A DNA stretch of 64,000 nt from DASSUC01 sp035649895 (lineage in GTDB: Bacteria > Actinomycetota > Actinomycetes > Mycobacteriales > Micromonosporaceae): contig DASRIS010000138.1 of NCBI GenBank assembly GCA_035649895.1, positions 1 to 64,000 of the forward strand, read 5' to 3'. The notes beneath the pieces are model-generated. The model ran no database searches, had not been told where the DNA came from, and saw only the letters and a program-made list of their open reading frames with translations. Each line of letters opens with the position of its first letter. Position 1 is the stretch's first letter. Made by a program: the position numbers and the translations under genes. Of the stretch, positions 16,532 through 23,714 are shown piece by piece.

Positions 16532-16881
16532 TGGCGCGCGACGGGACGTTCCGGGTGATGCTGCGGATGGACATCAAGCCCGGCGCAGAGGCCGACTTCG
16601 AGCGGGTGTGGATGGAGATCGGTGACGCCGTCACGTCGCACCCGGCCAACCTCGGCCAGTGGCTGTCGCGCAGCGACGAGGACGGCGTCTACTACATCGT
16701 CAGCGACTGGATCGACGAGCCGCGGTTCCGCGAGTTCGAGACGAGCGCCCGGCACCTGGAGCACCGGCAGAAGCTGCACCCCTACCGCAGCGGCGGGGCG
16801 ATGACCACCATGCAGGTGGTCGCCTACCTGCCGGGCCTGGCCACCATCCAGTCGCACCATGAGTGGGAGAACGCGCGGTGA
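16531..16881 (+). CDS. Antibiotic-biosynthesis-monooxygenase (ABM) domain protein
   Basis: 116 aa, ATG at 16531. Ferredoxin-like fold: FRVMLRMDIKPGAEADFER, NLGQWLSRSDEDGVYYIVSDWID and the C-terminal strand. ABM proteins (ActVA-ORF6, TcmH) oxidise anthrones to quinones without cofactor. Similar to TcmH/WhiE-ORFI in having about 110 residues. Overlaps the next ABM gene by four bases (GTGA). Confidence 0.82.
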   Translation: MARDGTFRVMLRMDIKPGAEADFERVWMEIGDAVTSHPANLGQWLSRSDEDGVYYIVSDWIDEPRFREFETSARHLEHRQKLHPYRSGGAMTTMQVVAYLPGLATIQSHHEWENAR

Positions 16882-17180
16882 GCGGGCTGCTGCGGGTGCT
16901 GCTCTACCACGCGACCAGTGACCAGGCCGGCATCGACGCGGCGTACCACGAGGTGAGCCGCAGGCTGGCGCCGGTGCCCGGCCTGATCGGCAACGAGCTG
17001 CTGCGCTCGGTCGCCGAACCGACCGACTTCGTCGTGGTCAGCTCCTGGCGCGACCTCGCCGCCTTCCGGGAGTGGGAGCACGGGGCGGGCCACCGGGACA
17101 GCACCGCGCCGCTGCGCCCGTACCGGCAGGCGGCCAGGAGCACGCCGTTCGGCATCTACGAGGTGACCGCGGCGTACTGA
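16878..17180 (+). CDS. Second ABM-domain protein
   Basis: 100 aa, GTG at 16878. LLRVLLYHATSDQAGIDAAY, GLIGNELLRSV and FVVVSSWRDLAAFREWE follow the ABM fold of dimeric alpha-beta barrels. It is translationally coupled to the first ABM protein, suggesting a hetero-oligomeric quinone-forming oxygenase or cyclase helper. Confidence 0.8.
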   Translation: MSGLLRVLLYHATSDQAGIDAAYHEVSRRLAPVPGLIGNELLRSVAEPTDFVVVSSWRDLAAFREWEHGAGHRDSTAPLRPYRQAARSTPFGIYEVTAAY

Positions 17181-17203
17181 GCGGCCGCGGCAGGAGGGGC
17201 GTC

Positions 17204-18463
17204 ATGCAGAAGGAGAAGGCACGGCGTGAGGAGAGAGCACGGCGTGGCCTGAAGGTGCTCGTCATCGGGGGCGGGATCGGCGGCCTGTGCCTGGCGCACG
17301 GGCTGCGCGCCGCCGGGGTGCGGGTCGCGGTCTACGAGCGCGACCCCTCGGTCGCCGCCCGCAACCAGGGGTACCGGCTGCACATCAGCCCAGAGGGCGA
17401 GCAGGCGATGCGTGACTGCCTGCCACCCCGCGTGGTGGAGCTGATCTCGGCGACGTCGAACGTGCGGTACGGCACCGGCCTCGCCGCCTACGACGAGCAG
17501 CTGTCGCCGAAGTGGGCACCGACCTTCGACGACCCGCGAGCCGGCAACCCGGACAAGATTGACTCCGTTGACCGGATCACGCTGCGCCACGCGCTGCTGG
17601 CCGGGCTGGACGACACTGTCCACCTCGGACATCGACTGGTCGGCCACGAGGTCCGGCCCGACGGCCGGGTGGTGGCGCACTTCGACGGCGGCGCCCGGGC
17701 CACCGGTGACGTCCTGGTCGCCGCCGACGGCGCCAGCTCCCGCATCCGGGAGCAGTACGCCACCACCGCCCGCCCCCGCGACCTGGGCATCCGTACGATC
17801 TTCGGGCGGATCCCGATGAGCGAGGCGCTGCACGCGCAGATGTCGGACCGCCTGCGCGACCGGTTCAGCTATGTCCTCGGCTCCGACGGCTACCACGTCG
17901 GCATGATGCCGATGGTATTCCGCAACCCGCCCCGCCAGGTCGCGGCGCGGCTGTGGCCGGGGCTGCCCATGGACGCCGGCGGCGACTACTACATGTGCGT
18001 GTTCAACATCCACACCGAGCTGCTCGACATCGACGACGACCGGCTCTTCGCACTCAGCGGGCAGCAGCTGTGGGACCTGGTACGCGCGCGCACCGCGGCC
18101 TGGCACCCGGAGCTGCGCGCCGTCCTGGCGCAGGCGGACACGTCCGCCTCGTTCGCGGTGGCCATGCGGGCCACCGACCCGGTCGAGCCCTGGGACACGC
18201 CCCCGAGCGTGGTGCCGCTCGGCGACGCCGTGCACACCATGCCGCCGTCCGGCGGGGTCGGCGCAAACACCGCGCTGCGCGACGCCTGCGGCCTGACCCG
18301 GGCGCTGGCCGCGGTGGACCGCGGCGAGCAGGAGCTGCCCACCGCGGTCGCCGACTACCAGGCGGCGATGGTGAAGTACGCCACCGAGTCGGTGAACATG
18401 TCGCTGCGCATCGCGCAGTGGTCGATCCCGAACGTCGAGGCTCCGCCGGCGGTGAGCCCGTGA
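17204..18463 (+). CDS. FAD-dependent monooxygenase (class A, TetX/PHBH fold)
   Basis: 419 aa, ATG at 17204 behind CAGGAGGGG. FAD motif VIGGGIGGLCLAHGLRAAG near residue 19, DG motif LVAADGASSR near 168 and GDAVHTMPPSGGVGANTAL near 344. It is paralogous to the enzyme at 51536-52891 (same GGxCLAHGL motif and FAD loop). It probably hydroxylates or oxidatively opens a ring of the polyketide skeleton. An N-terminal 15-residue Lys/Arg/Glu-rich extension is unusual for the family. Confidence 0.88.
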   Translation: MQKEKARREERARRGLKVLVIGGGIGGLCLAHGLRAAGVRVAVYERDPSVAARNQGYRLHISPEGEQAMRDCLPPRVVELISATSNVRYGTGLAAYDEQLSPKWAPTFDDPRAGNPDKIDSVDRITLRHALLAGLDDTVHLGHRLVGHEVRPDGRVVAHFDGGARATGDVLVAADGASSRIREQYATTARPRDLGIRTIFGRIPMSEALHAQMSDRLRDRFSYVLGSDGYHVGMMPMVFRNPPRQVAARLWPGLPMDAGGDYYMCVFNIHTELLDIDDDRLFALSGQQLWDLVRARTAAWHPELRAVLAQADTSASFAVAMRATDPVEPWDTPPSVVPLGDAVHTMPPSGGVGANTALRDACGLTRALAAVDRGEQELPTAVADYQAAMVKYATESVNMSLRIAQWSIPNVEAPPAVSP

Positions 18464-18503
18464 CGACCGGCGGTGAGCCCGTGCTGGCGACGGTGAGCCC
18501 GTG
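18448..18503. repeat. Three-copy GGTGAGCCCGTG duplication across a gene junction
   Basis: GCGGTGAGCCCGTGACGACC is duplicated directly, with a third copy of CGGTGAGCCCGTG running into the AT start. It spans the stop of the FAD monooxygenase gene and the spacer before the acyltransferase, and looks like a recent slippage or duplication event. Confidence 0.7.
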
Positions 18504-19493
18504 ATGGACGCGCCCCCGGTCGACCGCCAGGTCGCCTTCCTGCTGCCCGGGCAGGGCTCGCAGCACCGCCGGATGGCCGCCGGGCTCTACGGCCGTTACG
18601 ACGCGTTCACGGGCGCCATGGACGAGGTGTTCGAGCTGCTCGGGGCGGACGGGCCGGCGGTGCGCGAGGACTGGCTGAGCGAGCGGCCACGGGTCAGCAT
18701 CGACCACGTCACCCGGTCGCAGATCCTGCTCTTCGCCGTCGACTACGCGCTCGCCACGCAGCTGACCAGCTGGGGCGTACGGCCGGCGGCGCTGCTCGGG
18801 CACAGCGTCGGCGAGATCGCGGGCGCGGTGCTGGCGGGCGTGTTCCGCCTCGCCGACGGGGTCGCCCTGATGTGGGACCGGATCGGCCGGCTGGCCGCCG
18901 CCCCGCCGGGCGGGCTGCTGGCGGTGGCCGGCACGGTCGAGGCGGTGCGCGGGTTCTGCACCGACGAGGTCGTGGTGGGCGCGGTGAACGCGCCCCGCCA
19001 GGTGATCCTGGCCGGACCAGCCGAGCCGCTCGCCGCCGTGACGGCCGCCCTGCGCGCCGCCGACTTCACCGTCTACCCGGTGCCGGCCAGCACCGCCTTC
19101 CACAGCCCGATGCTGGCCGAGGTCGCCAGCGGTGCGGTGCCGATGATCGCGCAGCTTCCGGTCCGGCCGCCGCGCGTGCGGCTGCAATCCGGCTACACCA
19201 CCAAGCCACTGACCGGCGAGGACGTGGCCCGGCCCGAGCTCTGGGCCAGCCACCCGGTCGCGCCGGTGCTGTTCTGGCCGGCCGTTGACGCGCTGCTCGC
19301 CGACGGGGCGTACCTGCTGGTGGAGACCGGGCCGGGCCAGGGGTTGGCCAGCGTGGTGCGCCGGCACCCGCAGGTGCTGGCCCGCCGCAGCCAGGTGCTG
19401 GCCGCGCTGCCCGCCCGGCCCGCCGGCGACGAGGCCGACCGTGAGTCGCTGGAGCGGCTGGCGGAGCAGCTGCTGGCCGCGGCGGGGCGGTGA
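18504..19493 (+). CDS. Acyl-CoA:ACP acyltransferase (FabD/DpsD-like)
   Basis: 329 aa. ATG 18504, with GTG 18501 as alternative. LLPGQGSQ near residue 16, the nucleophile motif GHSVGE (Ser101) and STAFHSPML near 199 carry the Ser-His dyad of malonyl/acyl transferases. Most type II clusters borrow FabD; a dedicated AT next to a KAS III, as in the daunorubicin and R1128 systems, marks a special starter unit. Substrate not readable from the motif. Confidence 0.88.
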   Translation: MDAPPVDRQVAFLLPGQGSQHRRMAAGLYGRYDAFTGAMDEVFELLGADGPAVREDWLSERPRVSIDHVTRSQILLFAVDYALATQLTSWGVRPAALLGHSVGEIAGAVLAGVFRLADGVALMWDRIGRLAAAPPGGLLAVAGTVEAVRGFCTDEVVVGAVNAPRQVILAGPAEPLAAVTAALRAADFTVYPVPASTAFHSPMLAEVASGAVPMIAQLPVRPPRVRLQSGYTTKPLTGEDVARPELWASHPVAPVLFWPAVDALLADGAYLLVETGPGQGLASVVRRHPQVLARRSQVLAALPARPAGDEADRESLERLAEQLLAAAGR

Positions 19494-19500
19494 GGGGACC

Positions 19501-20556
19501 ATGGGAGCGCTCGGGGTGTCCCGCCCGGACCACCCGGCGGAGCTGTTCGTGGCCGGGATCGGCGCCTGGCTGCCGGCCGCCGTGCCGGTCGAGGACGTGA
19601 TCCGGCAGGGCATCTGTGACGAGCAGACGGTACGCCGCAGCGAGATGCTCGGCGTCACCGTCGACGGCACTGACGAGGTCCCGGCCGAGATGGCGGTGCG
19701 CGCCGCCCGGGCCGCGCTGGCCCAGGCCGGGCACGGCGGGCACGAGATCGCGGTGGTGCTGCACGCGTACCTGTTCGACCAGGGCAACGACCTGTGGTCG
19801 CCAGCGGGCTACGTGCAGCGGCGCACCCTGGGCGGGCAGTGCCCGGCGATCGGCATCCAGCAGGTGTCCAACGGCGGCATGGCGGCGCTGGACGTGGCCC
19901 GGGCCTACCTGCGCGCCTGGCCGCAGGCGCGGGCGGCGCTGGTCACCACGGCGGACCGGTTCTGCCTGCCCGGCTTCGACCGGTGGCACAGCGACCCGGG
20001 CACCGTCTATGCCGACGGCGGCACCGCCCTGGTGCTGTCCAAGGTGGACGGTTTCGCCCGGCTGCTCGCGCTGGAGCTGGTCTCCGGACCGGAGCTGGAG
20101 GGCATGCACCGGGCCGGGCCCGCGCTCGGCGTGGGGCAGCGGGTCCTCGATCGGCCGGTGAGCCTGGGCGCGCACAAGCGGGCGTTCGTCGAGCAGGTCG
20201 GCAACGGCGCGGCGATGGAGCACATCGTCTCCGGCCAGCGCGCGGCGATGGACGCGGCGCTGGCCGCCAGCGGCACCAAGCTCAGCGAGATCGACTGGTT
20301 CGTGCTGCCCCACTTCGGCGTGCGCCGGCTCCAGTCGAACTACCTGCGCCACCTCGAGGTCGCGGTGGAGCGTACGAACTGGGAGTTCAGCCGTACCGTC
20401 GGGCATCTGGGCGCGGGCGACCAGATCGCGAGCCTCGCGCACCTGCTGCGCAGCGGTGCCCTGCGCCCGGGCCAGCGCTGCATGCTCATGGCGGTCGGCG
20501 CGGGCTTCACGTGGTCCTGCGGCGTGCTCGAGGTGACGCGCACGCCGTACTGGTAG
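19501..20556 (+). CDS. KAS III-like starter enzyme with active-site serine (DpsC-like)
   Basis: 351 aa, ATG at 19501 behind GAGGGGACC. KAS III fold, but the nucleophile segment reads GIQQVSNGGMAAL with Ser123 in place of Cys, as in DpsC of daunorubicin biosynthesis, which selects propionyl starters. VLPHFGV and VGHLGAGDQ provide the downstream active-site region; the usual Asn/His pattern is only partly recognisable. Together with the AT upstream it suggests priming by a non-acetate acyl group. Confidence 0.87.
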   Translation: MGALGVSRPDHPAELFVAGIGAWLPAAVPVEDVIRQGICDEQTVRRSEMLGVTVDGTDEVPAEMAVRAARAALAQAGHGGHEIAVVLHAYLFDQGNDLWSPAGYVQRRTLGGQCPAIGIQQVSNGGMAALDVARAYLRAWPQARAALVTTADRFCLPGFDRWHSDPGTVYADGGTALVLSKVDGFARLLALELVSGPELEGMHRAGPALGVGQRVLDRPVSLGAHKRAFVEQVGNGAAMEHIVSGQRAAMDAALAASGTKLSEIDWFVLPHFGVRRLQSNYLRHLEVAVERTNWEFSRTVGHLGAGDQIASLAHLLRSGALRPGQRCMLMAVGAGFTWSCGVLEVTRTPYW

Positions 20557-20582
20557 GTCACTCGTCTTCCCGGGAGGTCATC

Positions 20583-20918
20583 GTGCACCGAACCCTGATC
20601 ATCGCGAGGCTGAAAACCGACCAGCCGGAGAAGATCGCGGACGTCTTCGCCGAGTCCGACGCGACCGAGCTGCCGCACCTGGTCGGGGTGAACCGGCGGA
20701 CCCTGTTCACCTTCCACGACCTCTACATCCACCTGGTGGAGGCGGACGAGGACATCAACCCCAGCCTCTACCGGGCCCGCAGCCACCCGCTCTACAAGGA
20801 CATCAACACCCGGCTCGCGGAGCTGGTCTACCCCTACGACCCCAACTGGGCCGAGCCTAAGGACGCGATGGCGCGGCCGTTCTACGTCTGGAGCGCGAAG
20901 GACGGGAGGCTGCAGTGA
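20583..20918 (+). CDS. TcmI-family polyketide cyclase
   Basis: 111 aa, GTG 20583. HRTLIIARLKTDQPEKIADVFAESD start (core IIARLKTDQPEKIADVF), LVGVNRRTLFTFHDLYIHL and C-terminal PFYVWSAKDG are diagnostic of TcmI/WhiE-VII cyclases that close later rings in tetracenomycin and pentangular scaffolds. Overlaps the TcmJ-like gene by four bases. Confidence 0.9.
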   Translation: MHRTLIIARLKTDQPEKIADVFAESDATELPHLVGVNRRTLFTFHDLYIHLVEADEDINPSLYRARSHPLYKDINTRLAELVYPYDPNWAEPKDAMARPFYVWSAKDGRLQ

Positions 20919-21343
20919 CCGGTCAGCGCAGGCTGAAGGTGAACGTCGAGACGGTGGAGCCGAACCGGCGCCGGGGCGGTGACATCCGGATCACGTTGAG
21001 CCCCAAGACAGTGGCTGCCACGTCCGGCTTTGGCGGGTCGCTGTGGCTGGAGCCCGGGGAGCGGGTCAACGAGCACTACCACCCCTACTCCGAGGAGTTC
21101 ATCCACGTGATCGCCGGGCAGGTGGACTTCTACGTCGGCGACGAGGCGGTCCGGCTCGGCCCGGGCGACTCGTTGATGGTGCCGATCGGCGAGCGCCACA
21201 AGGCCGTCAACGTGGGCGACGAGCGGGTGTACATGGTGTTCCACCTGTCCCCGCTGGCGCCGCTGCCGGCGCTCGGCCATGTGGACCTGGAGCCGCCGGT
21301 GCATGTCCATGCCCCCCTCCCTTCGGTGGGCGGGCCTGGATGA
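20915..21343 (+). CDS. Cupin polyketide cyclase (TcmJ/WhiE-II-like)
   Basis: 142 aa, GTG at 20915 overlapping the TcmI stop. Cupin motif 1 is GERVNEHYHPYSEEF (two His and a Glu) and motif 2 contains PIGERHKAVN with the third His. TcmI plus TcmJ pairs are typical of tetracenomycin, spore-pigment and pentangular pathways and imply three or more fused rings. Overlaps the KSalpha start by four bases. Confidence 0.88.
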   Translation: MTGQRRLKVNVETVEPNRRRGGDIRITLSPKTVAATSGFGGSLWLEPGERVNEHYHPYSEEFIHVIAGQVDFYVGDEAVRLGPGDSLMVPIGERHKAVNVGDERVYMVFHLSPLAPLPALGHVDLEPPVHVHAPLPSVGGPG

Positions 21344-22614
21344 GCCGCAGGGCCGTCATCACGGGGATCGGCGTGGTGTCGCCGGGTGCCGTGGGTCGCG
21401 AGCGCTACTGGGAGATGCTCATGGCCGGGCGCACCGCCACCCGGCGGATCACCTTCTACGACCCCACGCCGTTCCGCTCCCAGCTCGCCGCCGAGGTGGA
21501 CTTCGACCCTCGCCAGCACGGCCTGACCGCGCAGATGATCCGCCGGCTGGACCGGGCCGGGCAGTTCGCCGTCGTGTGCACCCGCGAGGCGGTGGCGGAC
21601 AGCGGCCTGGTCCTGGCCGACCTCGACCCGGCCCGGGTGGGTGTCAGCATCGGCAGCGCGGTCGGCTGCACGATCGGGCTGGAGACCGAGTACACCGTGC
21701 TCTCCGACGACGGGCGGCTGTGGCTGGTCGACCCCGCGTACGCCGTACCGCAGCTGTACGGCTACATGGTGCCGAGCACGCTCGCCGTGGAGGTGGCGTG
21801 GGAGGTGGCCGCCGAGGGCCCGACGATCCTGATGTCCAACGGCTGCACCTCCGGCATGGACGCGATCGGCCACGGGGCTGCGCTGGTCGAGGAGGGGTCG
21901 GCCGATGTGGTCCTCGCCGGCGCCACGGACGCGCCGATCTCGCCGATCAGCTCGGCGGCGTTCGACGCGATCAAGGCGACCACCCCCAACAACGCGAACC
22001 CGACTACCGCGTCCCGCCCGTTCGACGCGCACCGGGACGGGTTCGTGCTGGGGGAGGGGAGCGCGGTGCTGGTGCTCGAGGAGGAGACGGCGGCGCGGCG
22101 CCGGGGCGCGCACGTCTACGCCGAGGTGGCCGGCTTCGCCAGCCGCAGCAACGCCTACCACATGACCGGGCTCAAGCCCGACGGCCGGGAGATGGCCGAG
22201 GCGATCCGCTCGGCCATGGCCCAGGGCCGGGTCAACCCGGACGACGTCGACTACATCAACGCGCACGGGTCGGGGACGAAGCAGAACGACCGGCACGAGA
22301 CCGCGGCGTTCAAGCGCAGCCTCGGCCAGCGGGCGTACCAGGTGCCGGTCAGCTCCATCAAGTCGATGATCGGGCACTCGCTGGGCGCGATCGGCGCGCT
22401 GGAGCTGGCGGCCTGCGCGCTGGCGCTGGACCGTCAGGCCGTACCGCCTACGGCGAACCTGCACCATCCTGACCCCGAGTGCGACCTGGACTATGTCCCC
22501 CTGGTCGCCCGGGAGCACCGGATGGACGTGGTGCTGAGCGTGGCCAGCGGCTTCGGTGGCTTCCAGAGCGCGGCGCTGCTGGCGCGCCCGGGTGGCCGGA
22601 CCGGCTCCGGCTAG
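21340..22614 (+). CDS. Type II PKS ketosynthase KSalpha
   Basis: 424 aa, ATG at 21340 overlapping the preceding stop. Active-site motif SNGCTSGMDAIGH with Cys169, HGSGTKQND and SIKSMIGHSLGAIGALE provide the catalytic Cys-His-His set. It condenses malonyl-ACP units with the CLF at 13271-14509. It is the last gene of the core operon and not adjacent to the CLF, which is unusual for this enzyme pair. Confidence 0.95.
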   Translation: MSRRAVITGIGVVSPGAVGRERYWEMLMAGRTATRRITFYDPTPFRSQLAAEVDFDPRQHGLTAQMIRRLDRAGQFAVVCTREAVADSGLVLADLDPARVGVSIGSAVGCTIGLETEYTVLSDDGRLWLVDPAYAVPQLYGYMVPSTLAVEVAWEVAAEGPTILMSNGCTSGMDAIGHGAALVEEGSADVVLAGATDAPISPISSAAFDAIKATTPNNANPTTASRPFDAHRDGFVLGEGSAVLVLEEETAARRRGAHVYAEVAGFASRSNAYHMTGLKPDGREMAEAIRSAMAQGRVNPDDVDYINAHGSGTKQNDRHETAAFKRSLGQRAYQVPVSSIKSMIGHSLGAIGALELAACALALDRQAVPPTANLHHPDPECDLDYVPLVAREHRMDVVLSVASGFGGFQSAALLARPGGRTGSG

Positions 22615-22632
22615 TCCGGCCACCGGAGCCGG
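22601..22632. terminator. Possible terminator at the end of the PKS core operon
   Basis: CCGGCTCCGG (22601-22610) pairs with CCGGAGCCGG (22623-22632). The stem overlaps the KSalpha stop codon, so it may be weak. Confidence 0.45.
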
Positions 22633-22634
22633 CG

Positions 22635-22660
22635 TTGACAGATTACATTTACATATGTAA
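22635..22660 (+). promoter_or_regulatory. Promoter and palindromic operator of the ArsR gene
   Basis: TTGACA at 22635-22640 is followed by a perfect 12-bp palindrome TTACATATGTAA (22649-22660), 13 bp before the ArsR start at 22673. The position suggests autorepression. The AT-rich patch stands out in this GC-rich region. No clear Shine-Dalgarno precedes 22673, so the transcript may be leaderless. Confidence 0.6.
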
Positions 22661-22672
22661 GTATTTATTGAC

Positions 22673-23041
22673 ATGCCGACAGAGAAGGTGGAACACCTCG
22701 ATGCCGGGCTGACCGGGGACGGGCTGGTGCGGCTGCTGGCCGCGCTGGCCAGCCCGCAACGCCTGAGGATCGTGGCCACCCTGGCGAGCGGCCCTCGACA
22801 CGTCAGCGACCTGGCTCGCGAGGTGCGGCTCAGCCGCCCGTTGGTGCACGCGCACCTGGGCCGGCTGACCGCGGCGGGTCTGGTGTCGAGCCGCCTGTTG
22901 CTCTCGGAGGAGGGGAAAGCGGTGCGGATGGTGGAGGTGACGCCGTTCGTGCTCCGACTCACCCCCGAGGTGATCGCCGGCGTGGCCCAGACACTGACGG
23001 CTGCGGGCCAGTGCCCGGAAGCTGAGAAGGGACAGCGATGA
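22673..23041 (+). CDS. ArsR-family winged-helix transcriptional regulator
   Basis: 122 aa. Helix-turn-helix segment HVSDLAREVRLSRPLVHAHLGRLTAAGLV (core LAREVRLSRPLVHAHL) preceded by LASPQRLRIVATL, the ArsR/SmtB pattern. No cysteine metal site is visible, so the ligand may be a small molecule or none. It probably binds the palindrome at 22649-22660. The same ACATATGT core in the CLF promoter makes the PKS operon a possible target. Overlaps the next gene by four bases. Confidence 0.85.
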   Translation: MPTEKVEHLDAGLTGDGLVRLLAALASPQRLRIVATLASGPRHVSDLAREVRLSRPLVHAHLGRLTAAGLVSSRLLLSEEGKAVRMVEVTPFVLRLTPEVIAGVAQTLTAAGQCPEAEKGQR

Positions 23042-23313
23042 CATGGCCTGAGGCGGCAGCGGGGATCGCGGCGATCACCCTCTTGGGGATGATCGTGGCG
23101 GTGGTCATCTGGCAGGCGGGGACGCTCTGGCGGGCGCGCATGATGGTCGCCCGCGAGGAGGCGTACCGCTCGCTCGCGGAGCAGGCCACACAGGTGCAGC
23201 AGCGGACCGTGCAGCAGCTGGAGCAGGTACGGGCCGAGCTGTCCGGCCTGCGCGAGCGCAGCGATGAGATGCGCCGGGTGCTGACCGAGGTCGAGCAGCC
23301 CTGGGTGCGGTGA
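23038..23313 (+). CDS. Small membrane-anchored coiled-coil protein
   Basis: 91 aa. One N-terminal transmembrane helix (AGIAAITLLGMIVAVVIW) followed by a polar heptad region (LAEQATQVQQRTVQQLEQVR and LRERSDEMRRVL) likely to form a coiled coil. Coupled to the ArsR gene by an ATGA overlap, so it may be a sensor or effector partner. No named family recognised. Confidence 0.7.
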   Translation: MTWPEAAAGIAAITLLGMIVAVVIWQAGTLWRARMMVAREEAYRSLAEQATQVQQRTVQQLEQVRAELSGLRERSDEMRRVLTEVEQPWVR

Positions 23314-23329
23314 GGCGCCGGAGACCTCG

Positions 23330-23656
23330 GTGGCCGCCCCGAAGAAGTACTCGGACGAGCTGAGAGCCGAGGCTGTGCTGCGTTACCGCGAGGCGAACCC
23401 GCGCCCGACCATCGCCCAGCTGGCACGCGAGCTGGGGGTCCATCCGGAGGCGTTGCGCACCTGGGTCCGCCGGGACGAGGCCGACCGCGCCGAGCAGGCC
23501 GACCAGGCCGGGCCGGGCCCCGCCGGCGGGCTCCAGGAGGAGCTTGCGCGGCTCCGCAAGGAGAACGCCGAGCTGCGGCGTACCAACGAGATCCTCAAGG
23601 CGGCGGCGGCGTTGTTCGCCGCGGAGCTCGACCCCACCCGGCGCAGGCCGCCGTGA
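23330..23656 (+). pseudogene. Orphan IS3-family transposase orfA (HTH only)
   Basis: 108 aa, GTG 23330. KKYSDELRAEAVLRYRE, a HTH around IAQLARELGVHPEALRTWVRR and a leucine-zipper-like tail (LRKENAELRRTNEILKAAAALF) match OrfA of IS3/IS911-type elements. The ORF is complete, but no orfB with a DDE domain follows: the next gene, on the other strand, ends 58 bp later. No terminal inverted repeats seen. Probably a remnant, or a domesticated DNA-binding protein. Confidence 0.75.
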
Positions 23657-23714
23657 CCTGCCAGCGGCAGTCGTCGCGGCGGCGCTGCCCGGGTGTCGCG
23701 GCGGCGCTGCCGGG

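Noticed and set aside
21130..22962. 610-codon minus-strand frame over KSalpha and ArsR
   Set aside because: It crosses several well-supported plus-strand genes and the ArsR operator, and has no recognisable motif.
23330..23656. Complete IS3 insertion sequence
   Set aside because: No orfB/DDE transposase and no terminal inverted repeats; only the HTH reading frame is present.
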